Source: SZUA-359 sp039809125 (GTDB taxonomy: Bacteria; Patescibacteriota; Saccharimonadia; Saccharimonadales; Saccharimonadaceae). Taken from it: a stretch of 33,519 nt of DNA. The position numbers were made by a program, and so were the translations under genes. The notes under the pieces are model-generated. The model did no database searches, was not told where the DNA came from, and worked only from the letters and a program-made list of their open reading frames with translations. The DNA lies in the NCBI GenBank assembly GCA_039809125.1, contig JBDHUM010000010.1, positions 1-33,519 on the forward strand. Reading direction: 5' to 3'. Position 1 is the first letter of the stretch, and the number at the start of each line of letters is the position of its first letter. Shown one piece after another: positions 7,220 to 14,422 of this stretch.

Positions 7220-7684
7220 ATGAATGCAAGGCTTACGACAATCAGTGCTATCGTTGCCTTCGTTGCACTAAAGATGGTACGTTTTACAACCTATATTGGA
7301 GTTGCTGTTGTATTAGTATTGATCATTGCCACTGCTCTGGCCGCATTTAAAGTCTCAGCCTGGTTCTGGCTGCTTCTGCTACCACTACTATTGTTCTTTG
7401 CTGTGGGTATGTTATTACGAAAGTTCATCGTCTTTATTATTGCTAAAATCTACCGGCACCCATTCACCCGTGAACAACGACTAGTACTCGACAGCTTCAC
7501 AACTAAAGTTATCGGCCTAACTGAAGTGCGATCGACTCCATTACCAATTTTTGCTCTAATCACTATCAAGGACCTCCTTTTACACCGCGACGCAACCTTT
7601 CTTAAAAAAATCGTTACTGATACTGGTAGTTTACGGGATGATCTACGCAAAATTGAAACGCTTTTTGACCCAAAGGTTAAATAG
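7220..7684 (+). CDS. Two-helix membrane protein of unknown function
   Basis: 154 residues. Two hydrophobic segments (~8-42, containing a break, and ~47-77) are followed by a soluble C-terminal part (~78-154) that starts YRHPFTREQRLVLDSF and ends DDLRKIETLFDPKVK. The cytosolic part is Lys/Arg/Asp-rich and probably helical. No family is recognised. It is transcribed from the shared 20-bp promoter opposite the alpha/beta hydrolase, so the two may be co-expressed. Confidence 0.7.
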   Translation: MNARLTTISAIVAFVALKMVRFTTYIGVAVVLVLIIATALAAFKVSAWFWLLLLPLLLFFAVGMLLRKFIVFIIAKIYRHPFTREQRLVLDSFTTKVIGLTEVRSTPLPIFALITIKDLLLHRDATFLKKIVTDTGSLRDDLRKIETLFDPKVK

Positions 7685-7855
7685 ACTCAATCATTTTCAC
7701 AGAATCTATTTTTCATATAGTATAAATGTTCAACTGGAGTATTTAGTAGAGTATTGATATCATTATTTTATTGCCCTTTTCCACTCACTACTCCTTTAGA
7801 GCTATCCTTACTGTTTTAGGTTGTAACATTTTCTAAAAAAGTAATCAGTTTTGTA

Positions 7856-9163
7856 TCAGGGTGCCAGGCGGTTGATATCACGCGGAAATAAGGTGGCTTC
7901 TTTAACATTGCCAAGGCCGATAGTTTTTTGTACCAACCTATCGATTCCAAAACCGCAGCCGCCGTGTACCGGCAGGCCGTATTTAAATGCTTGTAGGTAG
8001 TATTTAAAACCGTCGAGCGTGACATCAATCCCGACTGCCTGCATTTGTTCGACCATTTTCTCATAGTTGTTTTCGCGTAACGGTACGGTTGCGATTTCAA
8101 GACCACGGAACAAAAGATCGGCCCAAGCAACAGTGTTGTCGTCTTTAAACTTATGATAAAATTTGCCAGCTTCACGCGGAAAATCAGTTGCGTAAACAAG
8201 GTCACTACCGAGTTGTTTACGGGCATGCTCGGCAATCCAACGCTCCTCGTCAGGTATTAAATCTTTTTCGCTCGTCGTGTCGGTGCCGGTCGCTTTCGTA
8301 TACATTTCGTGGATCTCAGCAATAGTGAACTGTGGCACATCGTCGGTTAATTTCAATTCGGGAGCGTTGAAACTGCGTAGATCATCAGTATGCTCATCAT
8401 ATATTCGCTGTAAAACATTTTTTGTCATATCGGCCACCATTTTTTTGACCTCGTCATGATTCTTGATGAAGCCCATCTCAATATCGAGCATTGTTAGTTC
8501 AGTTAAGTGTCGCGTGGTTGCACTCGGTTCAGCCCGATAGCTATGACCAATTTCAAAAACCCGTTCAAAGGCACCCACCATAATTTGTTTAAAAAACTGT
8601 GGACTTTGTGCCAGTGTAGCCACTTGTCCAAAATAATCAAGTTTAAAAACTTCAGCACCGCCCTCAGTCGGTGCACCGAGGAGCTTCGGTGTATCAATTT
8701 CGACAAACTCTTGGCTACGTAAAAACTCACGAATATAGTGCACCATATCGGCTCGAATTCGAAAAATCTTCTGTTCCTGCAGATTACGAATATTGAGGAT
8801 ACGATACTCAAATAAGCTATCGAGATTCTCTGATTTGTGACTAATTGGCTTATCGATTTCAATCGGCGGCTCATCGGTTACCGGCGATAAGACCGTAAGA
8901 CTGACACCGTGCAGTTCAGCTCCGCCCGGTGCACGACTATCGGCCACTACCATACCTGTCAGTTCCAGAACTGTACCAATTTGCATACCGCGCAGTTTTT
9001 CGAGTTCATCTTTGCTGTCAACTAGTATTTGCGTGACGCCGCTACGATCGCGAATGCTAAGAAAATTTAAACCACCAAGCAGACGCTTTTTATGTAACCA
9101 TCCCGAAATAGTAATCGATTGTCCGACGTTACTAACCACGTCGCGCGCAAGTATTCGTTTCAT
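7856..9163 (-). CDS. aspS: Aspartyl-tRNA synthetase, short archaeal-type
   Basis: Class IIb synthetase charging tRNA-Asp, possibly also tRNA-Asn if non-discriminating. Seen: N-terminal OB-fold anticodon domain (~15-95, ITISGWLHKKRLLGGLNFLS), class II motif 2 around FEIGHSYRAE (203-212) followed by RHLTELTMLD, and motif 3 GCGFGIDRL with the terminal LFPRDINRLAP. At 435 residues it lacks the ~100-residue GAD insertion of canonical bacterial AspRS, so it is the archaeal/eukaryotic-like form seen in a minority of bacteria. The ATG is 25 bases after the CBS-protein stop. TGG-TAAAAT ends 8 nt before the ATG, a possible near-leaderless start, and no Shine-Dalgarno is visible. Confidence 0.95.
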   Translation of the reverse strand: MKRILARDVVSNVGQSITISGWLHKKRLLGGLNFLSIRDRSGVTQILVDSKDELEKLRGMQIGTVLELTGMVVADSRAPGGAELHGVSLTVLSPVTDEPPIEIDKPISHKSENLDSLFEYRILNIRNLQEQKIFRIRADMVHYIREFLRSQEFVEIDTPKLLGAPTEGGAEVFKLDYFGQVATLAQSPQFFKQIMVGAFERVFEIGHSYRAEPSATTRHLTELTMLDIEMGFIKNHDEVKKMVADMTKNVLQRIYDEHTDDLRSFNAPELKLTDDVPQFTIAEIHEMYTKATGTDTTSEKDLIPDEERWIAEHARKQLGSDLVYATDFPREAGKFYHKFKDDNTVAWADLLFRGLEIATVPLRENNYEKMVEQMQAVGIDVTLDGFKYYLQAFKYGLPVHGGCGFGIDRLVQKTIGLGNVKEATLFPRDINRLAP

Positions 9164-9171
9164 CTGTATCT

Positions 9172-9180
9172 ATTTTACCA
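9172..9180 (-). promoter_or_regulatory. Extended -10 TGGTAAAAT before aspS
   Basis: TGG-TAAAAT ends 8 nt upstream of the aspS ATG, between the CBS gene and aspS. It would let aspS be transcribed separately with a leader of one or two bases. Confidence 0.4.
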
Positions 9181-9188
9181 CTGTTTCA

Positions 9189-10190
9189 CTATACATCGCT
9201 ACCTTTGGACGAAAGATTATTCTTACGCGGATTGCGAGCGGCAACGGCACGTAAATCATCATGTGCCGCAAATTCATCGACAATCTTGCGCCCAATAAGC
9301 TGTTCAACTGCGTCCTCAATTGTAATTACTCCCATAGTTTCGCGATAATCATTAATCGCAACAAGTAGGTGTCGACGGTGTTTAATACAAGCGCTCAGTG
9401 CGTGGTCGAGCAATTGATCTTCGTGAATGTAGAGAACTTTTGGCTCCATGATGTCTTTGACCGTTTTTGAATCCTTATCACGAAGTGCTACCAATCCATG
9501 CAAATGCAGCATGCCTACGATGTGGTCAATGTCACCATCAAACACTGGAAAGTGGCTATGCCCTGTTCGATACAATCCATCAAGCACTAGTGGACCAAGT
9601 AGCTCATGCATACCGATTGCTTCCATGACGCTGCGCGGCGTCATATAGTCTTTCACTTTTTTAGCCTCAAAACTCAGTGAACTTTCAATAATTAGTCTCT
9701 CATGGGCTGTCAGCAGGTTTTTTGACTCATCAACTAAATGCTTAAACTCTTCTCTAGAAGTTATTTGATTGTGGCGTTCAGTTTCAAAAGCTCCTCTAAG
9801 TGGCCGAAGAAATCGGCGGATAGACTCAGTAAACGAAAGGATTGCTTGCTCGTGACGATCGTATTGTACCTGAAATATCCGAGCAATAAACGCAGATGAG
9901 GCGATCCGTGTGTAGGTGAGCGCAACCCCTAGAGCTGCGATAATTCCCCAAAACCAACCGAGCCAGTTTACTAACACCGCAACCAATGACACCAGTAGCC
10001 AAGCGGCGATAATACGCTGCATTGTTCGAACATCAGGATATAGGTCAGTCCGACGCCACTCGACGCGCGCGCTTTCATCATTGGCTTCAACTCGCCGTAA
10101 AAGTTCGTAGCTACTAAGACTACTCTTCTTCGGTTGCACACTAGCAATCACAATTAGTAGCATAAAAAGCAGAATTGATAGCATAATCAT
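9189..10190 (-). CDS. CBS-pair membrane protein (HlyC/CorC/CNNM-like)
   Basis: 333 residues. There is an N-terminal hydrophobic stretch (~1-18) and a hydrophobic hairpin (~60-95), a shortened version of the CNNM/DUF21 membrane part. A tandem CBS domain follows (~180-305) with VKDYMTPRS, HSHFPVFDGD, HIVGMLHLHGLV and VITIEDAVEQLIGRKIVDE, characteristic of CorC/HlyC proteins linked to Mg2+/Co2+ export. The C-terminal CorC_HlyC domain is missing; the protein ends shortly after the second CBS in a polar tail. A TACAAT box 6 nt before the ATG implies a leaderless start. Confidence 0.8.
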   Translation of the reverse strand: MIMLSILLFMLLIVIASVQPKKSSLSSYELLRRVEANDESARVEWRRTDLYPDVRTMQRIIAAWLLVSLVAVLVNWLGWFWGIIAALGVALTYTRIASSAFIARIFQVQYDRHEQAILSFTESIRRFLRPLRGAFETERHNQITSREEFKHLVDESKNLLTAHERLIIESSLSFEAKKVKDYMTPRSVMEAIGMHELLGPLVLDGLYRTGHSHFPVFDGDIDHIVGMLHLHGLVALRDKDSKTVKDIMEPKVLYIHEDQLLDHALSACIKHRRHLLVAINDYRETMGVITIEDAVEQLIGRKIVDEFAAHDDLRAVAARNPRKNNLSSKGSDV

Positions 10191-10196
10191 ACAGTT

Positions 10197-10202
10197 ATTG
10201 TA
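10197..10202 (-). promoter_or_regulatory. -10 TACAAT, leaderless promoter of the CBS-domain gene
   Basis: TACAAT read leftward ends 6 nt before the ATG at 10190; there is no Shine-Dalgarno. Confidence 0.5.
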
Positions 10203-10221
10203 GCTTATTACTCTATAAAAG

Positions 10222-10230
10222 TGCTACAAT
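10222..10230 (+). promoter_or_regulatory. Extended -10 TGCTACAAT of the DsbA-like gene
   Basis: TGC-TACAAT lies 34 nt before the ATG, leaving a leader that contains a strong AGGAGG ribosome site. This contrasts with the leaderless gene transcribed the other way. Confidence 0.5.
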
Positions 10231-10264
10231 AAACTCTAAAGAAAATGAAGGAGGCAAAACGGAA

Positions 10265-11002
10265 ATGACAAAACAAGCATGGATTATTTTCTCCGCTTTG
10301 TGTGTATTAGTACTTGGAGGCTTGATATTTTTGTCACAGCGCGACAACATCAACGTTGACAGTGTTGATCTAACGGCAGTTCAACAACCGTCAAAACAAA
10401 GCGGTAATATCGGTGACCATGTATATGGTAATGCAAACTCAGCGGTAAAGATTATCGAATACGCAGACTATCAATGTCCTGGCTGTTCCAGCAGCTCACC
10501 CATCCTAAAAACTGTTAGTGAAAAATATAAAACTAAATTAGCGTTTATATTTCGTAATTATCCGCTTACAAGCGCTCACCCCAACGCTCGCGCGGCAGCA
10601 GCCGCCGCCGAGGCAGCAGGTTTGCAAAATAAGTTCTGGGAAATGCATGATCTACTTTTTAGCCAGCAATCGGCCTGGAAAGACCTTAGTAGCACTGAGC
10701 GCACCGATAAGTTTGTTAGCTATGCCACTGGACTTTCACTCGACAAAGATAAATTTTTGAGCGATATGCAATCAACAAACGTAAAAAGTAAAATAAACTA
10801 CGATCTAGCCCTTGGCAAGAAAGCACAGGTAAAAAGCACGCCAACAATTTACGTCAACTCTACATCCGCTGAATTGTCCGTCAAGGATGGTAAGCTTGTT
10901 CCCTATAACAATCAAGACCCATACGTCTGGTCAAATGCTGAGATGTTCGAAAACCTCATGATTATCCCTGAGCTTAAAAAAGCTGGTATTGCAGTAGACT
11001 AA
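10265..11002 (+). CDS. Membrane-anchored DsbA-like thiol oxidoreductase
   Basis: 245 residues. An uncleaved signal anchor (~5-24) is followed by a ~25-residue linker and a DsbA/Thioredoxin_4 domain (~50-240). YADYQCPGC carries the redox pair C71/C74 (CPGC). FRNYPL, a HPNARAAAAAAEAA helix and STPTIYVN with cis-Pro193 are the standard landmarks. It should catalyse disulfide formation or exchange on exported proteins at the outer face of the membrane. The ribosome site is AGGAGG with 8-nt spacing. A strong intrinsic terminator follows, so the gene is monocistronic. Single DsbA-like proteins of this build are common in Gram-positive-type envelopes. Confidence 0.9.
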   Translation: MTKQAWIIFSALCVLVLGGLIFLSQRDNINVDSVDLTAVQQPSKQSGNIGDHVYGNANSAVKIIEYADYQCPGCSSSSPILKTVSEKYKTKLAFIFRNYPLTSAHPNARAAAAAAEAAGLQNKFWEMHDLLFSQQSAWKDLSSTERTDKFVSYATGLSLDKDKFLSDMQSTNVKSKINYDLALGKKAQVKSTPTIYVNSTSAELSVKDGKLVPYNNQDPYVWSNAEMFENLMIIPELKKAGIAVD

Positions 11003-11020
11003 CGTTTTTGCCGTCTACTG
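10992..11020. repeat. 8-bp inverted repeat overlapping the DsbA-like stop
   Basis: CAGTAGAC and GTCTACTG are perfect arms separated by 13 bases. The left arm ends immediately before the stop codon and the intrinsic terminator follows 9 bases later. Probably a 3'-end stabilising hairpin. Confidence 0.45.
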
Positions 11021-11028
11021 GAATAAGT

Positions 11029-11056
11029 AAAACACCCCGGTGCCTTGGGGTGTTTT
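11029..11056. terminator. Intrinsic terminator after the DsbA-like gene
   Basis: AAAACACCCC and GGGGTGTTTT form a 10-bp stem with an 8-nt loop, with T-rich sequence after it. The symmetric A/T tails also allow termination of leftward transcripts arriving from the AbrB-exporter side. Confidence 0.88.
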
Positions 11057-11099
11057 CTTGTTTGAAAGATCACTCTTTCTTTAGCTATAACGCTCGTAT

Positions 11100-11192
11100 C
11101 TAATGTGCGATATACAGCTGCCAGTTGGCAGGCACCACATCCACCGCGATCTTTTTGCTACCAGAAGTAACAAAATTGATTGCTATTGGCAT
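11100..11192 (-). CDS. Candidate 30-residue small protein
   Basis: A short frame with a strong ribosome site: AAAGGAG about 8 nt before the ATG. The peptide begins MPIAINFVTSGSKKIAVDVV and ends in WQLYIAH. It recalls no known family. It lies 38 bases after another candidate small gene in the same direction, in an otherwise gene-free 446-bp gap downstream of the drug exporter. A perfect 6-bp-arm palindrome lies just upstream. Its reality rests on the Shine-Dalgarno and setting alone. Confidence 0.35.
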   Translation of the reverse strand: MPIAINFVTSGSKKIAVDVVPANWQLYIAH

Positions 11193-11206
11193 GTGTTTTC
11201 TCCTTT

Positions 11207-11220
11207 GTACCATGTGGTAC
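11207..11220. promoter_or_regulatory. GTACCA-TG-TGGTAC palindrome
   Basis: A 14-bp dyad with perfect 6-bp arms and a 2-bp centre lies directly upstream of the Shine-Dalgarno of the 30-residue ORF. It could be a protein-binding site, or a small hairpin controlling access to the ribosome site. Confidence 0.35.
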
Positions 11221-11230
11221 ATCATCATGC

Positions 11231-11359
11231 TTATTCAACGTCATTTGATTTTGGAGCTCGACCCGCTATTCCCAAAAAACTAAACTCATTGATTTTACTA
11301 AGCACGCGAACGTCATGATATCGAAAAATCCTAACAGTGATCAAGCATAAGCAGGCCAT
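11231..11359 (-). CDS. Candidate 42-residue small protein
   Basis: Starts at an ATG preceded by AAAGGG with 6-nt spacing. The product begins MACLCLITVRIFRYHDVRVL and ends APKSNDVE. The frame is also open upstream of the ATG back into the exporter's 3' end, where it would encode a longer hydrophobic helix (FLYQIAYVFVKGLI) without an obvious start codon. It could therefore be a small membrane protein, or the tail of a decayed gene. Same direction as the exporter upstream and the 30-residue ORF downstream. Confidence 0.35.
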   Translation of the reverse strand: MACLCLITVRIFRYHDVRVLSKINEFSFLGIAGRAPKSNDVE

Positions 11360-11448
11360 TATTAACCCTTTCACAAAGACGTAAGCAATTTGATAAAGAA
11401 AAGAATCGTTCTTTAGCTTGACTGTTGTTATATATTCAACATATTGAT

Positions 11449-13134
11449 TTAGTGAGCTGCACCGCCAATAGATTGTTTATCGCGTAGCCTTTTGTCGGGT
11501 AGTTGAGTAGCTAGGATTATCCCAATAAGCATGAGTCCGGCTGATAACCAAAAAATACGATGCAGTGAAGCGGTAAAAGCATCAACAACATCACGACGAA
11601 AGGCGGTCTGTTCACTCGTTAATTCATTAATTTTTGCCTGCGTTACTGATTGTGGTATCGGTAACTGAGTAAGCGACTTGGTCACGCCTTCGCGGATCGC
11701 TGCATCCTGTGTATTAATTGCAAGCATTGTATCGGCTGTAATGTCTTCTCCGAGCATTGCGCTGCCTTGCGATGATTCCCTAAGTGTTTCAAAATAAGGT
11801 ATTTTTGATGGTTCTCCCATTGCGCCTATAATCCCAGCCGTTAGTACGCCGCTCATGAGAGCCGTACCAATTGTTGATCCAAGCCCGCGAAATAATTGCA
11901 CACTAGAGGTAGCTGCACCGAGATCTTTCTGTCCAAATTCATTTTGTACCCCAAGTGTTAGTACTGGCATTACCATGCCAAGACCTATTCCTGCAAAAAA
12001 CATTATCACTGCCTCCTGGAGGTATACCGAATCAGGCTGAAGCGTTGTCAAAGTAGCAACACTTATCGTTGCGAGCGTCAGACCGGCAATAATAAACGGC
12101 TTATAGCGTCCCGTTCGACTAATTATTTGCCCGCCACCAATTGATGAGATCATAATCCCCGCCATCATAGGCAATAACATCAATCCTGCCTCAGAGGCCG
12201 TTGCACTAAAGACTTGCTGGTTAAATTGCGTTAGATATAGAATTGCACCTAAGAAAGCAGCTCCAAACAGTAGCGTAATTACCGTTAAAAGACTGAACGT
12301 TCTATTCGCAAAGAAACGTAATGGCATAATCGGCTGGGCGGCTCGACGCTCCTGGTGAATAAATAATGCTATCATTAGACCAAAAATAGAAAACAGCGCC
12401 GTCTTTATGACTGAAATGTTAATCCCCTGGTCAATCAATGATTTAAAGACAAGATCGGTGTTGTCGACAGCTAGCACGAGTGCCGCCAGTCCGACGGTTA
12501 TCCATAGTGCGCCAAGATAGTCTGGCTTGTGTACAGCGTCGTGTTTTATTTGCGGACAGTACTTGAAGATAATCCCCGCAACAATAATACCAATCGGTAC
12601 ATTAATATAGAACGTCCATCGCCAGTCAGTCACTAGACCAAATATATACTGATTGTCCGTCAGCCATCCACCTAATAGCGGACCAATCACACTACTTATC
12701 CCAAAGACTGCCCCAATAATACCCTGCCAGCGACTTCGCTCACGCGGACTAAATAAGTCACCAATGATTGTAAAAGCGTTAGCCATAATAATCCCACCGC
12801 CAATACCTTGTAAGGCTCTTGACGCTACTAGCCAGTTTATGGTTTCGGCCATGCCACTCAGCAGCGAACCGATCGTAAAAACAACAACTCCTGTCATTAA
12901 AATCGGCCGACGCCCATACATGTCTGATAATTTTCCGGCAATTGGGACCGATACTGTACTAGTCAGTAGGTATGCAGTCACAATGAAACCAAGAGATGAA
13001 AAACTATCAAATTCTTTAGTAATTGCCGACAGTGCTGTAGCGATAATCGTTTGATCAAGCGCAACTAAAAACATCCCGCTCATAACGGCAAGCATGACGA
13101 TAATTTTTTCTTGACGTGTAATATTATGCAGCAT
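11449..13134 (-). CDS. DHA2-family drug:H+ antiporter (14-TM MFS)
   Basis: 561 residues with about 14 hydrophobic helices. Seen: FLVALDQTIIATALSAI at the N-terminus (the DHA2 'LDxTIVNxALP' helix 1 signature), motif A GKLSDMYGRRPILM in loop 2-3, and motif C-like GISSVIGPLLGGWL in helix 5. A large extracytoplasmic loop (~430-500) precedes the last helix, as in EmrB/QacA-type exporters. Substrates are probably amphipathic drugs or toxic compounds, exported with proton exchange. It lies 25 bases after a small AbrB-type regulator in the same direction, so expression is probably co-regulated. AAGGA upstream of the ATG is a rather distant ribosome site. Confidence 0.92.
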   Translation of the reverse strand: MLHNITRQEKIIVMLAVMSGMFLVALDQTIIATALSAITKEFDSFSSLGFIVTAYLLTSTVSVPIAGKLSDMYGRRPILMTGVVVFTIGSLLSGMAETINWLVASRALQGIGGGIIMANAFTIIGDLFSPRERSRWQGIIGAVFGISSVIGPLLGGWLTDNQYIFGLVTDWRWTFYINVPIGIIVAGIIFKYCPQIKHDAVHKPDYLGALWITVGLAALVLAVDNTDLVFKSLIDQGINISVIKTALFSIFGLMIALFIHQERRAAQPIMPLRFFANRTFSLLTVITLLFGAAFLGAILYLTQFNQQVFSATASEAGLMLLPMMAGIMISSIGGGQIISRTGRYKPFIIAGLTLATISVATLTTLQPDSVYLQEAVIMFFAGIGLGMVMPVLTLGVQNEFGQKDLGAATSSVQLFRGLGSTIGTALMSGVLTAGIIGAMGEPSKIPYFETLRESSQGSAMLGEDITADTMLAINTQDAAIREGVTKSLTQLPIPQSVTQAKINELTSEQTAFRRDVVDAFTASLHRIFWLSAGLMLIGIILATQLPDKRLRDKQSIGGAAH

Positions 13135-13159
13135 AGTACAGCTAGTTCCTTAATAAATA

Positions 13160-13390
13160 TTATTTGATTATTTTTTGCAATGCGTTAATGTGATTGCCAA
13201 GCTGACTAATAATACTTTCTGCCTGCTCCTCCGTGACAAACCCGATCGCGCACTTATCCTCAATATATAACGCAATCAATTTATCACCAGATAAAACTTT
13301 CATCTTCTCCCGTATTTCGGCGGGAATGACAACTTGACCTTTCGGGCCAACGGTTGCTGTGCCAACAAGTTTAACATGATTTAAGCTCAT
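13160..13390 (-). CDS. AbrB/SpoVT-type DNA-binding regulator
   Basis: 76 residues. The N-terminal half is a swapped-hairpin AbrB domain: GTATVGPKGQVVIPAEIREKM with the conserved 'GQVVIPxxIR' core, then SGDKLIALY. The C-terminal half is a helical tail (~50-76) that could mediate dimerisation. Stand-alone AbrB proteins act as transcription regulators or antitoxins. Here the partner gene is a drug exporter, not a toxin, so transcriptional control is favoured. Three tandem 9-bp repeats abut its own start codon, suggesting autoregulation. Confidence 0.85.
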   Translation of the reverse strand: MSLNHVKLVGTATVGPKGQVVIPAEIREKMKVLSGDKLIALYIEDKCAIGFVTEEQAESIISQLGNHINALQKIIK

Positions 13391-13426
13391 GTATTACATG
13401 TTATACAAGTTATACATATCTGTCAA
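13391..13426 (-). promoter_or_regulatory. abrB promoter with three tandem 9-bp repeats
   Basis: On the plus strand GTATTACAT, GTTATACAA and GTTATACAT follow one another (13391-13417), ending flush with the abrB start codon. Leftward, a perfect -35 TTGACA (13421-13426) precedes TATAAC (13400-13405) with a 15-bp spacer. The repeats cover the -10 region, as an operator would. Confidence 0.5.
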
Positions 13427-13455
13427 TATATCTACACCATCAAGCTCACCGGTAT

Positions 13456-14370
13456 CTACCGTTTACGAGTAAAATAATAGGTGAGTGCACCGGCAATTCC
13501 GATACTAAGCAAAATAATAACAAAAAACGTACCTGGCCACTCACCACCAGGCAGCCATACATTCATGCCATAAAGTCCAGCGAGCATTGTCGGTACGGTA
13601 ATCGCTAACGTTGCAATAGTAAGGATCCTCATGGTCTCATTTAACCGCGTATCCATAACTGCACGATAGCTATCGCGTAGATTGTTTATAGTACGAAGCA
13701 ATGATTTGCATCGAGAAATTACCTGCTCCATGTCGACTGATAAATCCTCAACCAGATCACGATCATCATCATGTAATCGAAAATACTTGCCAGCACGAAT
13801 TTTTTCAAGCGATGTATTAGTGGGCAGTAGTGCATCAAGATAATCATTAAGTTTTCTCTCGTACTCTACCAGTGTTGCAATATCACGCGGGCTCAGTTTG
13901 TGAATATTACCCGTCACACTGCGCATCTGTTTATTGATATTAGCCACTCGCTTTGCGTACGATACGCTAATGGCATCCATCATTGCAAAAAACATGTTTT
14001 CACGATCAGCCGTTGATAGTTTTGTTGTGTCAACAAATGGCTGCCACAGGCGACCAAGTGAATCTCGACTAATCGTGCAGATATATTTTCGCCCGATCGC
14101 AAACAGGATCGGTGTTGTGAAATCATTAAAATCATCATCCGTATCAGGTAAGCGTGTAATAAAGTATGTCCAGTCATCTTCTGTTTCGATACGCGGTACT
14201 TCATTCGGATCAAGTGCATCCGAAAGCATGTCGCCGTCAATACCAAGACTAATTAGCAAAGCTACTTCCTCTTCGTTGGGTCTTTCGACACGTAACCAAT
14301 CCCCGTGTTGCGGTACATCTTCAGCTACGATATTCGGATTATAGCGGGTGGAACGATAGGTATAAATCAC
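13456..14370 (-). CDS. corA: CorA-family Mg2+/divalent cation transporter
   Basis: 304 residues: a large N-terminal cytosolic alpha/beta plus long-helix domain (~1-240), then two transmembrane helices near the C-terminus (~243-265 and ~277-298). The signature YGMN sits in LAGLYGMNVWLPG at the end of TM1, where it forms the selectivity filter of the pentamer. The C-terminus is basic (YYFTRKR). The start is GTG, with TGT-TATCAT ending 6 nt upstream, so the mRNA appears leaderless. Divergent from the DUF475/TerC-like gene, another putative metal transporter. Confidence 0.93.
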   Translation of the reverse strand: MIYTYRSTRYNPNIVAEDVPQHGDWLRVERPNEEEVALLISLGIDGDMLSDALDPNEVPRIETEDDWTYFITRLPDTDDDFNDFTTPILFAIGRKYICTISRDSLGRLWQPFVDTTKLSTADRENMFFAMMDAISVSYAKRVANINKQMRSVTGNIHKLSPRDIATLVEYERKLNDYLDALLPTNTSLEKIRAGKYFRLHDDDRDLVEDLSVDMEQVISRCKSLLRTINNLRDSYRAVMDTRLNETMRILTIATLAITVPTMLAGLYGMNVWLPGGEWPGTFFVIILLSIGIAGALTYYFTRKR

Positions 14371-14376
14371 TTAGCT

Positions 14377-14385
14377 ATGATAACA
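14377..14385 (-). promoter_or_regulatory. Extended -10 TGTTATCAT, leaderless promoter of corA
   Basis: TGT-TATCAT ends exactly 6 nt before the corA GTG. This is a leaderless geometry with a non-ATG start. Confidence 0.45.
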
Positions 14386-14387
14386 TT

Positions 14388-14415
14388 TTGTCATTGACTT
14401 CTTCATGCCTATAAT
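14388..14415 (+). promoter_or_regulatory. Promoter of the DUF475 gene (TTGTCA-N16-TATAAT)
   Basis: The -10 TATAAT lies inside a longer potential reading frame and ends 7 nt before ATG 14423. That identifies ATG 14423, and not the ATG at 14405, as the start of a leaderless message. Confidence 0.6.
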
Positions 14416-14422
14416 AAAAGTA

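Noticed and set aside
7685..7855. The 171-bp gap between the membrane protein and aspS as a small gene or RNA
   Set aside because: No frame with a ribosome site, no stable hairpin and no tRNA-like pattern was seen; only AT-rich sequence and a loose GAGTATT repeat.
12653..13054. 133-codon rightward frame inside the drug exporter gene
   Set aside because: It lies wholly antisense to a well-supported MFS gene, lacks a ribosome site and domain, and is low-complexity Pro/Ser/Ile-rich, as expected of an antisense shadow.
13160..13390. AbrB-type protein as the antitoxin of a toxin-antitoxin pair
   Set aside because: No PIN, MazF or other toxin-like frame is adjacent; the co-directional partner is a complete 14-TM exporter.
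13934..14344. 136-codon rightward frame inside corA
   Set aside because: Antisense to the CorA coding region, Ser-rich composition typical of a shadow frame, no ribosome site.
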